From positions 7,812,001-7,876,000 of the forward strand of contig NZ_CP043661.1 in assembly GCF_014217565.1 (NCBI RefSeq): DNA of 64,000 nt, read 5' to 3'. The position numbers and the translations under genes are program-made. Shown here piece after piece: positions 1 through 10,815 of this stretch; position 1 is the first letter of the stretch; every line of letters begins with the position of its first letter. The stretch comes from Kribbella qitaiheensis. GTDB lineage: Bacteria; Actinomycetota; Actinomycetes; Propionibacteriales; Kribbellaceae. The notes under the pieces are model-generated. The model did no database searches. It saw nothing but the letters and a program-made list of their open reading frames with translations, and had not been told where the DNA came from.

Positions 1-1850
1 ATTTGCGTCAGGTGACCTTCCACTTCAGGGCACGGACCTACTACCCGTACAGCTCTACTGGGGCGCTGGCATCGGCCTACTCGGCATCGTGCTACTTCAA
101 GGTCGACTTGTTGGCGCCACAGAAGCCGATCGTCACTGCGAAGTACGGGACCGAGGACGTGCAGGATTGTGCAGATCCGAAAACCACTGCATGCCCTCCG
201 GCGGTCCCCTACGGTGTAGTTATAACCTTCACGTTTAAAGCGACATCAACGGATGTCGTTCGCCAAGAGTACTGGTGGCTCAATTCATCTTCGCCGGTCA
301 GTGTGTCAGGCAGCACGGTGATGAGACCACTGGTCCCTCAGCAGGAGGGATACAACCGTCTGTTTGTGAGGAGTTACGACGCCGCCGGACATCCGAGCGA
401 AACAACCGAGTTCGAGGTAAATATCCAAGGTGCCTCGCCTCCTGTGGGGGACTGGTCCTTCGATGACGCACAAGGATCTCTGGTGGCAGCGGATACGGCG
501 ACGCCGGCGCACCCCTTGACGTTGAATGGTGCAACCTTCGGGACGGCGGGCCGTTCGGGCGGATCGCTCAAGCTCGATGGCGTAGATGACAACGCCCAAT
601 CAGCGAGTCCCGTCGTTGACACGTCGAACAGCTTCAGCGTTTCAGCCTGGGTTCGACTCACATCGAAGAAGGAAGCGGTCGTGGCCGCGGCGGCCGGCTC
701 GGTGGGCAGCGCATTCGAGTTGTACTACTCCGCGTCGGCCAACCGTTGGGTATTCCTCCGGATGAAGACGGATACGGCGTCGCCAGTTGTTGTTCAGGCA
801 TTGTCTGACCAGCCTCCCGTGCTGAGCGCTTGGACGCACATTACGGGCGTATATGAAGAGGGCTTAGGAAAAATTCAGCTATATGTCAACGGCAGACTCC
901 AGGCGGCCGGCAATGTGAACTACACTGATCCGGGATGGAAGGCAACCGGTCCGCTGAGCATCGGGCAAGGGAAGTACAATAGTGTGTACACGAACCGGTT
1001 CCCAGGATCCGTCGACTCGGTGCAAATCTGGCAACGTGGACTGAACCCGCAAGCGGTCGCGGCAGTCGCGAATCCGCGCAAGAATGATGAACCAGTCGTC
1101 AGCCTTGCCGCTCGATGGCCGCTGGACAACGCAGTACAGGGCACAGATGGCATTTGGCGCGCGTCAGACAGCATTTACGGCGCGGACCTGTCGGTGTCGG
1201 GCTTTGGCACTTCCGCTGACCAGTCGACGGCATTCGTTGACGACATCGACGATGCTGAGGGCCGCGGTCGCGTCCTGAAGTTCGGTGGCTCGGCAGCTGA
1301 GGCTGTGTCCTTGCCGAGGGCGGTCGTCGACGCGGAAGCCAGCTTCTCGGTCGGGGTGTGGGTGAAACTAGCGGATCCGACGAAGCCCATGGTCATAGCT
1401 CGCCAGACCGGAAGCGGGCGTGATGCATGGCGGCTTGAGTGGCAGCCGCTGGACGCATTGTTTGGAAGATGGGTCTTCGCTCGTGCGCAAGCGAACTCAT
1501 CCGAGGATGACATGGCGATCTACTCAGACACGCTCACCCGTGCATCGGATGGCTGGCAACTGCTTGTCGCTCAATATGACCCGCAGGCCAAGAGTGAAAC
1601 CAACGCCCAACCGTCCGGTGTGATCGGCCTAACGGTCAACAAGGATGCGACGGACGGAGGCCGGTCCGCCCACGATGCCCCCTATCGAGTGGGCGACACC
1701 ACCGTGGCCGGTAAGGGACGTGCGACTGGCAGCGAGTTCGCCGGCCAGATGGACGATCTGCGGATCTATCTGGGCTCGCTCGAGGGTCCTGCGATCTGCA
1801 AGGAATACCCCGACTTGGACGAATTGACCTGTCCGAACGCGGCGGGCTGA
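1..1850 (+). CDS. LamG-domain secreted protein, 5' partial
   Basis: The reading frame is open from the window edge to a TGA at 1848-1850, so the true start lies upstream. About 615 residues are visible. Residues about 147-352 and 367-600 are two concanavalin A-like LamG jelly-roll modules, recognised by their WSFD/RWPLD-type openings, the 'SFSVSAWV' and 'SFSVGVWV' strands and the 'G.MDDLRIY' style ending. The N-terminal part looks like an Ig/CBM-type beta-sandwich. Such proteins are typically extracellular and bind carbohydrate or protein; no enzyme motif is seen. The next gene starts 3 bp downstream, so this protein is probably co-expressed with the RHS protein and may serve as a surface partner. 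That role is inference from position. Confidence 0.8.
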   Translation, partial: LRQVTFHFRARTYYPYSSTGALASAYSASCYFKVDLLAPQKPIVTAKYGTEDVQDCADPKTTACPPAVPYGVVITFTFKATSTDVVRQEYWWLNSSSPVSVSGSTVMRPLVPQQEGYNRLFVRSYDAAGHPSETTEFEVNIQGASPPVGDWSFDDAQGSLVAADTATPAHPLTLNGATFGTAGRSGGSLKLDGVDDNAQSASPVVDTSNSFSVSAWVRLTSKKEAVVAAAAGSVGSAFELYYSASANRWVFLRMKTDTASPVVVQALSDQPPVLSAWTHITGVYEEGLGKIQLYVNGRLQAAGNVNYTDPGWKATGPLSIGQGKYNSVYTNRFPGSVDSVQIWQRGLNPQAVAAVANPRKNDEPVVSLAARWPLDNAVQGTDGIWRASDSIYGADLSVSGFGTSADQSTAFVDDIDDAEGRGRVLKFGGSAAEAVSLPRAVVDAEASFSVGVWVKLADPTKPMVIARQTGSGRDAWRLEWQPLDALFGRWVFARAQANSSEDDMAIYSDTLTRASDGWQLLVAQYDPQAKSETNAQPSGVIGLTVNKDATDGGRSAHDAPYRVGDTTVAGKGRATGSEFAGQMDDLRIYLGSLEGPAICKEYPDLDELTCPNAAG

Positions 1851-1853
1851 CCT

Positions 1854-4800
1854 ATGACCGGCGAAAAGCGAGCGGAGAGAACAGCGATGATGGGCGCCTT
1901 GGCCAGGAAGCGGTCGTGGAAATTTGTGGCGGTTATCGCCGCCGGGTCTGTTTTGGTCAGCGGTCTCCAAGTCGGGGCAGATTCGACGGCCGTCGCCGGG
2001 GTAAGGCGCGGTGCTCCGCGACCGAGCGAAAAATCTATCGACGTTAGGCCGATAGATCAAAAGCTCAGCAAGGAGAGCTCTGTACGCCGGGCTGCGGCGG
2101 AGGCCCCATCACCGTCGAACAAGGCGCCGGTATGGCCTCAAGCAACAGACCAGGTTGTGCCGACAACGGCTGGGAAGACGGGATCGGCTGTCGTGTCGGC
2201 GGCACGCACTGGCTCTAGAACCGCAGCCGGCATTGCCCCATCTCAGTTGAGGGTCCGAGTGTTCGACCATTCAAAGGCTGAGCAGGCTGGGATCGACGGC
2301 GTGTTGCTGACCGTGTCGCGTGCAGACAGCCGGGTTGAGAGTGGCGTCGCTCAGGTGACGGTCGACTATTCCAGCTTCGCCGATGCCTACGGTGGAGACT
2401 GGCGCTCACGGCTTCAACTCGTCTCGTTGCCGACTTGTGCATTGACGACCCCGAAGGTGTCAGGCTGTCTGACGGCAACGGCCTTGGGTTCGACTAACGA
2501 CGTGCGCGCCCAGAAGCTCTCTGCACCTGTCAGCGTTAACGGAACCGACCGGGTCCTGGCCGTCACCGCTTCCTCGGCATCGAGTTCGGGGGATTACACG
2601 GCGACTAAGTTGTCGTCGGCATCGAGCTGGGTCGGGGGATCGTCCAGCGGTGACTTCAGTTGGTCTTATCCGTTCAGGGTCCCACCAGCGACTGGTGGAC
2701 CGTCACCGACCCTGGAACTCCAGTACTCCGCACAGTCCGTCGACGGACGCACAGCAGCGTCGAACAATCAGCCGTCCTGGGTGGGCGAGGGGTTCGAGCT
2801 CAGTGAGTCATACGTCGAGCGGAGGTACGCGAACTGTAGCGACCAAGGGCATGCCAACAAGTTCGACCAATGCTGGAAGTATGACAACGCCACGTTGGTC
2901 ATGAACGGGAAATCAAACGAATTGGTGAAGTTTGGTTCCACCTGGCGGCTGAGGGACGACGACGGCTCAAAGGTCGAGAAGGTCACCGGAGAGAACTCGG
3001 ACAACAACCATGAGGCGTGGAAGGTCACCACGCAGGACGGCACGCAGTACTTCTTCGGTCGGAACGTGTTGCCGGGGCTGACGGCCAGTACGCCGACGAA
3101 CTCGGTGTGGACTGTGCCAGTGTTCGCTGATAAGAGTGGCGAAGAATGTTACAACGCCGATTTCTCTAAGTCGTTCTGCGACCAAGGCTGGCGTTGGAAT
3201 CTTGACTACGTCGTTGATCCGCACGGCAACGCGATGACGATGTGGTACGCAAAGGAGACCAACTACTACGCCAAGTACGGCGCTGCGACCGCTACCGCCG
3301 CCTACACCCGTGGCGGTTACCTCACGGGCATCAAGTACGGCCAGACGGCAGACACGTTGACAGTCAACGCTCCGATGCAGGTGAACTTCGTTACCCAGGA
3401 GCGATGCCTCTCGAACTGTGGCTCGCTGACAAGTACTACGAAGGCCAACTGGCCCGATGTGCCGTTCGATCAGATCTGCGCCTCGGGTGCAGCGTGCACC
3501 AAGACCAGTCCGTCGTTCTTCTCCCGGCGCCGGCTGGACACGATCACGACGCAAGTGCTAAAGGGCACTGCTTACGCAAGTGTCGATCAATGGCAGCTGG
3601 CAGTGGACTTCCCGTCGAGCGGCGATCTCATGTCTGGCAAGGCACTCTGGCTGCAGTCGATCACTCATACCGGCCCTCGCCTCATCAGCTACGTCGGCGA
3701 CGCCACTGAAGGTCACCTTTGGCCAGAAACCGTTGGCCAATCGGGTCGACGGCACGGATGGCCTGTCGCCGATGATGAAGCTGCGAGTCGGCAATATCTG
3801 GACCGAGACGGGCGCCGAGATAACGGTGAACTACTCGGGACCGGAGTGTGTGGCCACGACGCATATGCCAGTGGCGGCCGACCGCAACACTATGCGCTGT
3901 TACCCGGTGAAGTGGACGCCACAGAATGAGGTAGAGAGGGACGACTGGTTTCATCGGTATGTCGTTGATCAGGTCCGGGTTAATGATCCAACCGGCCGAG
4001 GCCAACCGGTCGTCACGAACTACACCTACTCGGGTGGGGCAGCTTGGCATTACCAGGAGAACGCATTCATCCCCAAGAAGAACCGGAACTGGTCGGACTG
4101 GCGTGGTTACAAGACGGTGACCGTCAGCGAGGGCGACGTCAACCAGCCAGGGCTTAAGACTAAGGCCGTCACAACCTACTTCCGCGGCATGGATGGCGAT
4201 CGTCTGTCAGTGGGCGGTACCAAATCGGAGGTCGTGGCTGACAGCACTGGCGCGACCCGGGTGGATGCGGCCGCGCTGGCCGGGAAAGTTCGCGAAAGCA
4301 TTACTTACCAGGCAGCCGGTAGCAGCGCCGAGGTGTCGGGGACGATCACGGACTATTGGACCAAGACGACCGCCACTCAGACGGTTGAACCCGCGTCGCA
4401 GACGGATCCTGTCAAGGATCCGGCCTTGATCATCGAGTCCAACTTCGCAAAGTCATCGTCGACCCAGGCGAGAACGGCCCGTGACGCAGGCCGTGCTGAT
4501 CTCTATCGGACGGTCACAACGGCGTACGACGACGCCACCGGCCTTCCACTGAAGAGCCAGGATGGCGGCGATGCCGCAAAAATCAATGACGAGACCTGCA
4601 CTCTGACCAGCTATGCCTCGAACAGTACGACGGGCATGGTTGCCTACCCGGCGCGTGTCGTGACATCGACCGGCTTATGTGACGCCGAGTCGGCTAATCC
4701 ACCCACAGCGCGAGCTCTCGCGGACACACGTACCTGGTATGACACCGGCGGCTACGGTGTGGCTCCGACGAAGGGTGACGTAAAAGTAGTCGAGCGGCTG

Positions 4801-7800
4801 AGCGGATATGACGCGGACGGCCAGGCGCAATACTCGCCCATCGCCACGAATGTTTACGACACGCTCGGGCGGGTCACGTCGGTCACAGACAAGCTGGGAC
4901 GGACGACGGACACGACCTATACCCCGGCCGGCCCTGGTGCGCTGACCCAGAAGACGGTTCAGGAGCCACCCATTGTGGCCTCCGGCGGAGCCACAGTCAG
5001 GCTGACTACCAAGACGGAGCTGTTGCCTGAGTGGGGTGTGTCGAGCAAGGTCACTGACGCCAACCAGAAGATCACCGAACTCGCCTACGACACGATGGGC
5101 AGGCTGACCGGCGTCTGGTTGCCGAACCGCTCAAAGGCCGGCGGTGACGGCCCGAACACCCGCTACACCTACAACTTGTCATCGACCGCAGCGTCCTCGA
5201 TCCGCACGGAAACCCTCAATATCACCGCTGACGGCTACTTGAGCAGTTACGCGCTGTACGACGCGATGCTCCGGCCGCGCCAAACTCAGAGCCCCGCGGC
5301 CGACGGGGGACGGGTTATTGCGGAGACCAAGTACGACTCGCGTGGACTGGCGGTCATCCAGAACGGCGACATCTGGAATTCCGCAGAGCCCACTGGATCG
5401 CTGGTATCGGTGCTCGACGCGGAGGCTTTGGCAGAGACCGTCCTGACCTACGACGGCGCCAAGCGCTTGACCCAGTCAACCTTCGCATCAGCAGCTCAAG
5501 ACAAGTGGTCGACCCGAACCATCTACGGCGGCGACACCGTCACTACTCTGCCGCCGGCAGGCGCTCCCGCAACTGCCGAAATCAGTGATGCCCGCGGACA
5601 AGTCGTCGAACGGCGCGAATACGACTCGAGTGTCGTGACGACGGGATATATCCCAACCAACTACACCTACGACTTGGCCGGACGGATGACCAAGCTTGTC
5701 AGCGGTGGGGCGACCTGGACGAACACCTATGACCTGATGGGTCGCAAGATCCAGACCTCCGACCCGGATGCGGGCGCCACGACCTACGGCTACGACGATG
5801 TCGACCGCCAGATTTCCAGCACCGATGCGAACCAGCAAACGTTGTTGACCACCTACGACAACCTGGACCGCAAGGTCACCCTTCACCAGGGCGCCAAGAC
5901 CGACGGACAGTTGCTCGCGAGTTGGCTTTACGACGGCGCAGGCAACCTCGGCCAACCGCTGGGCTCGATCCGATACACAGCAGGAAAGGCTGGACCGCAG
6001 TACCAGAACCTCGTCGTATCACGAAATGTCCTCTACAACCCGACCTCAACCATGGTCGTCATCCCGAGCGTCGAAGGTACGGACCTTGGTCGGACCTACA
6101 GGACCAACACCGGCTATTCGCCGGACGCGCAGACCCCAAATCTCAACAGCCTGCCCGGCGGCGGATCGATTGGGCTGGAACAAGTCAACTACAACTACAA
6201 CAAGCTCGGGCAGCCAGTCTGGATGCGGGGTGACGCGACCTATCTGCGGAACATCGACTACAGCAAACTCGGGGATCCGCTCACCTACTATTTGGGTAGC
6301 GAACTCGGCGATCCGCAGATTCAGCAGTCGTTTGAGGATGGCACCCACAGGCTCACTGCGAGCGTGGTCGCGCTCACCGGGTCCTTCTTGTCGAACCACA
6401 GGTATAGCTACGACCCGGCGGGTAACGTTCTCAAGGACACTAACGCTGTCGGGCCCGACACGCAGTGTTACGACTATGACGGTCACCGTCGCCTGACCGC
6501 AGCGTGGACGCCATCTAGCGAGGATTGTGTTGCGGCTCCGACAGCGGCCACCCTTGGCGGAGCCGCGCCATATTGGCAGTCCTGGAGCTATTCATCCACC
6601 GGTCTGCGTAAGACCGAAACCAACCACACAACTGCAGGCGACAGCACGGCTGCTTATACCTACGACGCGACGCGAACGCACTCGCTGTCGAAGGTTGTCA
6701 CTACAGGTGCCGTGCCGAAGCCGGACGCGACCTTCACCTACAACCCAGCCGGCGGTACTGCGACCCGACCTGGCGACACCGGCCAGCAGACCCTGTCGTG
6801 GAACAGTGAGGGCAAACTCTCTAATCTGTCGTCGCAGTCTGGTGACACCAATTACATCTACGATGCTGACGGCAACTTGCTGCTTCGCAAATCGGCTACC
6901 AAGACGACCCTGTTCGTCGGGTCGCTCGAGGTTACGGTCGAAACCTCTTCAGGCGCGAAGGTCGTCAGTGCCCAGCGCCACTACTCGGTCGGTGGCAAGG
7001 ACATCGCCGTCAGATCAAGTGTCAACAAGCTTGATTGGCTCTTCACCGATAACCACAACACCTCGCAGGTGACGCTGGACCGGGCTACGCAGGCCGCGGT
7101 CACCCGCTACTCCACCCCCTTCGGCGCTCCCCGAGGCCCGGCGGTGACCTGGTCAGACACCCACGGTTTCCTAGGCAAACCCGAAGACAAGACCACCGGC
7201 CTCACCCACCTCGGAGCCCGCGAATACGACCCATCCACCGGCCGCTTCCTCAGCGTCGACCCCCTCCTCGACCTGACAGACCCGCAATCCTTGCTCGGCT
7301 ACGCCTACGCCAACAACAACCCCGTCTCCATGTCGGACCCGACGGGACTGATGAACTCAAAGGAACCAGATAGTGGTGGCAGCAGCGGCGACCCGTGGTC
7401 ACCGCCTCCAACGGTTGACCAAGGGGATACCCACGAAGGTGCCGCCGGGCTGACGCGCTCTCATGATGATGAGGTCGACTACTACACCGAGCCAACGCAT
7501 CGCGTAGTCGGGCATCTCTCACTAGTTGCCTCGAGTAGTCACCGCTACGCCGAAGCCTGGGAAGAGACGATCCCACTGTGGTTCAAGAAGATGAAGGGTG
7601 ATCCCGCGTTACCCACCACAGCTTGCATCAACAACGACTACAACCATTGTGGCGGTTCAGAGGTCCTGGACATGGTCTGGTTCATGAAGATAATGTGCAT
7701 GCGCCCAGGTATCGCGTGCGGAGGCGACCAAGGCTCGGGGGTCGGCGAGGCTATGGTGGCAGTTGGCCCAGGTGCCTTCTTTGGGGAACGACCTGGAAGT

Positions 7801-8154
7801 GGAGGCAAGGTCGGCGCCGGTGGTGCTATTGATAAGGGTCAATATTCAACTCGGATTAGCGCCCAGAAGCAGGCTAGGCATATGTTGAGTGGAAAAAATT
7901 ATGATGGCGGCGGATATTTTAAGAATCCAGACGATCCGCAGAGAGTACTGGATGCGTTCCATTCTGGTGAAGGTCAGGTGATGGGTCTGGCCAAGAGCAG
8001 CGGGAATGTCGTGATTAGGGTTCCGGCTATTACTGGCTACAATAACAATATTCGATCCACCAACCTCAATCAACCTACTGATATGTTTATGATCAAGGGA
8101 ACTAAGTCTGTTAGTGTAGTTCCCGTAAATCCGAACGGGGTTCCGCTAAGGTGA
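1854..8154 (+). pseudogene. RHS/YD-repeat secreted polymorphic toxin, split by a +1 frameshift
   Basis: This is a giant secreted RHS-family protein. The first frame (from ATG 1854) carries a long signal peptide at about residues 20-45 and an N-terminal wall-protein region. The second frame (to 8154) carries many YD repeats ('YDTLGR', 'YDAMLR', 'YDLMGRK' types) and the RHS core end ('GAREYDPSTGRFLSVDPL', 'YAYANNNP'). The switch is at about 3,695-3,706: 'ISYVG' is in frame one and 'TPLKVTFG' in frame two. Removing one base gives a single 2,099-residue protein. RHS shells normally encapsulate and release their C-terminal toxin. Real inactivation, a sequence error and programmed shifting cannot be separated here. 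No slippery heptamer is obvious, and four core genes in the window have the same +1 defect, so an error is likely. Confidence 0.85.
7351..8154 (+). other. C-terminal toxin tip of the resident RHS protein
   Basis: The tip starts after the DPTG that ends the RHS core and is about 268 residues long. A low-complexity linker rich in G/S/D/P leads to a C-terminal module of about 100 residues. That module has 'AQKQARHMLSGKNY', 'DDPQRVLDAFHSGEGQV', 'NQPTDMFMIKG' and 'VSVVPVNP'. This layout resembles the polymorphic toxin type 50 family as I recall it; a profile search would be needed to confirm it. Base composition falls sharply in the last 300 bp, with runs such as aaaaaattatg, as expected for a separately acquired toxin cassette. 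Activity is unknown. Confidence 0.6.
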
Positions 8155-8453
8155 TGGCAATTGCAGATGGTTACAACGGCTATGTGCTAATTTCTGTCCA
8201 AGGCTTACTGGGGCTCATCTCTGATGAGACGATTGCCATCGGCGTCGAGCTCACGGATTCCACATTTGTGCTTCGAGTCTGGGTTGCAGAACTCAATGCT
8301 GTGGTCGATGAGATGGCGGACGAGATAACAAGCGAGGTGGAAGCGCTGATGGATCCAGCTGACCTTCCGCTTGAAGTCGATGTGGTCGTCGGCGAGCCCA
8401 AGATTGACTGGCAGACTTGGGGCGGCCGGCTCGTCTATCGCAGGAAGCGCTGA
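8154..8453 (+). CDS. putative immunity protein for the resident RHS tip
   Basis: The start ATG at 8154 overlaps the toxin stop (TGATG), the coupling expected for a toxin-immunity pair. An alternative GTG lies one codon upstream at 8151. The product is 99 residues, acidic (many E/D in the middle helix, 'ELNAVVDEMADEITSEVEAL'), without signal peptide or membrane segment. It is therefore cytoplasmic, as RHS immunity proteins are. I do not recognise a named immunity family. The assignment rests on position, size, coupling and acidity. Confidence 0.6.
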   Translation: MAIADGYNGYVLISVQGLLGLISDETIAIGVELTDSTFVLRVWVAELNAVVDEMADEITSEVEALMDPADLPLEVDVVVGEPKIDWQTWGGRLVYRRKR

Positions 8454-8763
8454 GGAATCGTTGCCGCCTCGGAGAGCTTGGCCTGGAAGCCAGTGGCCAA
8501 CGGCTCGAGCACCTTCACGGCTCCGCCCTCACCTTCCGCACCTGACGAACTAAATAACTAGTTTGCTCTTCAAAGCCGGGCTCCGAAACCCCAGCTATCC
8601 CCCCCAAAGACGACGAGCTGTTTTTAGCCGCTACGGAGACTCGTTTGGGGTGGGTGAGTCGAGCGGCTGACGTAGGAGGACCGTGAAGCGGGGCTGTTAG
8701 GGCTTGCGATTATTTAATGTTGTCCGGGTCGGGCGTGTGGTTGGCTGGTGGGTTGAAGGTCAG
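8454..8763. other. intergenic stretch holding direct-repeat copy A
   Basis: No gene is supported in this roughly 310-bp stretch between the immunity gene and the group II intron remnant. It holds a small palindromic block (TTGGCC...GGCCAA near 8,479-8,505), a C-rich run near 8,597-8,605 and the left copy of a 53-bp direct repeat (8,649-8,701). Confidence 0.5.
8649..8701 (+). repeat. direct repeat copy A (53 bp)
   Basis: This segment aligns without gaps to 15,818-15,870, with 45 of 53 positions identical by eye. Both copies share the core GACGTAGGA and the end GAAGCGGGGCYGTTAGG. Together the copies bracket the displaced toxin cassettes and mobile elements. It may be an old element boundary or an att-like duplication. 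Confidence 0.6.
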
Positions 8764-9662
8764 GTAGGCCGAGCGCATTACTGCGCCGGGCCCCCTCAGA
8801 ACCGGACTTGCGACTTTCACCGCATCCGGCTCAAGCAAGCCCTGAGGGCTCGCTGGCAAGTACTGGATCAGGACGGGCTCGTCGGGGGACGACCTGCCCT
8901 TGACCAGCGTGTACCGGACGATCTTCGTCCAGGCGAACTTGGCGAGGTAGGCGCCGCTGTCGCGGTCACCGAACACCCACCGGTCTCGCCGGGACCCGTT
9001 GAATGCACCGAAGTACCGGCTCACGATTCAGCGCTTCGGTTTGCTCGGATGGCTATGTTGGCCCACCTATAAGCGAGTTTCCACACATACGCGTCCAGCG
9101 CTTGAAAGATCCTGCTGGGCACCACCGTCCGGTAGTAGGCGGCCCAGCCCCTGATGATGGGGTTGAGCCGTTTCAGCACCGCGAGTGCGTTGGCCCCTCG
9201 CAGGGCACGCATCTCGGTGCGGAGCCGTTCCCGGATCCGTCTCAGGGCCGCCTTGCTCGGCTTGATCAGCAACTTGCCGGACTGTCGGCGGGCGGTGAAC
9301 CCCAAGAAGTCGAAACCGTCGTCGAGGGAGACGACACCCGTCTTGTCCTCGTTGAAGGTCAATCCCCTGGGCGCCAGCCATTCGGCGAGCCGGGCCTTTA
9401 CCCGCCCTGCCTGGTGTCTGGTGTGACACAAGGCGACCAGATCGTCGGCGTATCTGACCACGGTCGGGGAGCCCGGCGCCATCACCCCGGCCTGGAGGCC
9501 GGAGGTCTGGTAGCGGGCCCCGGCGGCTTGTTCCATCCCGTGCAGCGCAACATTGAGTAGCAGCGGACTGACCACCCCGCCCTATGAGCAGCGCTGGGTT
9601 ACGCGCAGCGCCCGGCGTTTGCCGCGGGTGGGGGCGGTCGTGACGACCGAACGCTGCGCATA
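8764..9662 (-). pseudogene. group II intron remnant with degenerate reverse transcriptase/maturase
   Basis: Read on the minus strand, 9575 to 9021 encodes the back half of a group II intron reverse transcriptase. It has 'GGVVSPLLLN', the catalytic YADD box ('VVRYADDLVALC'), then 'KTGVVSLDDGFDFLGF' and the maturase domain. Several lesions are visible. Homology continues upstream of 9575 but a TAG replaces the usual Gln of the CPQGG-type box. A frameshift near 9,060 and a TGA in place of Trp precede the C-terminal 'SRYFGAFN', 'DRWVFGDRDSGAYLAKFAWTKIVRY' part (9024-8850). The 5' intron half and RT domains 0-3 are absent beyond about 9,662. The RNA 3' end appears preserved (see domain V). Confidence 0.88.
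8799..8832 (-). ncRNA. group II intron domain V
   Basis: The minus strand reads a 34-nt hairpin beginning GAGCCGGATGCGG, with loop TGAAAGT, and ending CGCAAGTCCGGTTC. This is the canonical length and layout of domain V: AGC triad at the base, GAAA-type tetraloop region and two-nucleotide bulge. It is followed by a domain VI-like hairpin (8,764-8,798) ending in CCTAC, typical of an intron 3' end, which would place the 3' splice site near 8,764. The catalytic RNA core element is intact although the protein is dead. Confidence 0.82.
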
Positions 9663-9674
9663 ATTCCGACGAAG

Positions 9675-9826
9675 TCAGAGGCTGGCGAGCCAGTCGAGCA
9701 GCTCGGGATTCTGGTTCCATTCAGCCAGGTCGGCGGTGACGACGTCGTAACGGCTTCGAGAGCCTTGCGCTTGGCCTCGGTGGAGGCCCGTGCATAGATC
9801 TCGGTGGTGGACAGGTTGAACCACCC
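9675..9826 (-). pseudogene. C-terminal remnant of a tyrosine recombinase
   Basis: Two minus-strand frames together give the end of a phage/XerD-type tyrosine recombinase. One has 'NLSTTEIYARASTEAKRKALEA', which holds the nucleophilic Tyr. The other, after a frameshift near 9,748, has 'DVVTADLAEWNQNPELLDWLASL' and a stop at 9675. The rest of the gene, including the Arg-His-Arg residues, is missing. The fragment abuts the broken 5' side of the group II intron, which suggests the two were joined by deletion or insertion events. Confidence 0.75.
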
Positions 9827-9917
9827 CGGGTTTGATGCACACCTTCGTCGTTGGGAAGGTGGCAGTGATGCCAAGCAAGTACGGGACTGCCCTGGGTTCA
9901 GTTGACTCGCGGCGTGT

Positions 9918-10815
9918 GCCTCGACCTGACCGATCCGCAGTCCTTGCTCGCCTACGCTTACGCCAACAACAACTCAGCCAGCCTCTCCGACCCGAACGGC
10001 ACCTGCGCGTTGATGGAGGGCGAATCCAGTTGCTCGGGTGGCAGGACGAAAACTCAACCATCAACACCAAGTAGTCACCATGACGCGCCGGTTTCGACGT
10101 CGAATTCGAACTCCGATGGCTCATCGGGTAACTCGTCAAATTACGACACCGACGACGATCTTTGGACGCCGCCTGCAAGGCCGCACCCGGACCGGATGTT
10201 CGAGATTGCTGGCTGCTATGGCGGACCAGGCTGTGTGATGCCTGAGGGTTTCTCTGGGATGTACGGCCCGTATCGTTACAAGCCGTTCGAGAAGGAGTTC
10301 GGCGATATACTGGTGGGCGGGCTGTTCTTCGACCTGCCAATGGAAATCTTAGTAGCTGGAAGGTTGATTGGGGCCGCTCGGTCGGCAATGCTCGCGTCGC
10401 GTGCAGGCGTGCAGCAGGTGTCGCTGAGAAAGAGGCGGGTTGGCTAATAAACTTCAGCGAGACTCTCCGTGCCGCTGGCGGCATCGGAAGGACGCGGAAC
10501 CTAGGTGTGGCGAGGTTCTCCATTGACGGGAGGTCTGGCCAGATGGCCACGGTCAGTGGATCTGCACCCAGAGATGGGTTCGTTGGAATGCCGAAGAATC
10601 CGATACTATGGCGCGGTTTGGATGGAGTGAGCCGCCAAGCTGATACGGAGTGGAAGCTTCTTGAGCGGATCGCTCAGATCGCTGAACCGCAGTCAAGAGG
10701 CACGGTGGCACTGTATAGCGAAAGGGTAATATGCGAATCTTGCCCCGGAGTCATTTCTGATTTCAGATCACGGTACCCTGGTATTCAGCTTAATGTCTAT
10801 TCCGGAGGTAAGTAA
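9918..10815 (+). pseudogene. displaced RHS tip cassette 1: deaminase-like toxin, frameshifted
   Basis: The cassette opens with RHS-core-end sequence ('LDLTDPQSLLAYAYANNN'). Over the first roughly 135 bp it is nearly identical to cassette 2 at 13,030-13,165. A linker follows in one frame to about 10,410, then the frame changes (one base missing or two extra). The second frame reads 'VAEKEAGWLINFSETL' and then a deaminase-like domain: 'DTEWKLLERIA' (zinc/proton-shuttle region), 'GTVALYSER', 'CESCPGVISDF', 'YPGIQLNV' and a TAA at 10813-10815. The D-x-E and CxxC pattern fits the bacterial toxin deaminase superfamily, most like the BURPS668_1122 type (inference). There is no obvious promoter or RBS for the truncated core, so this is probably a silent tip donor. 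Confidence 0.75.

Noticed and set aside
3690..3710. Programmed ribosomal frameshifting in the RHS gene
   Set aside because: No slippery heptamer or clear downstream structure was seen at the junction, and the same +1 defect appears in four core genes.
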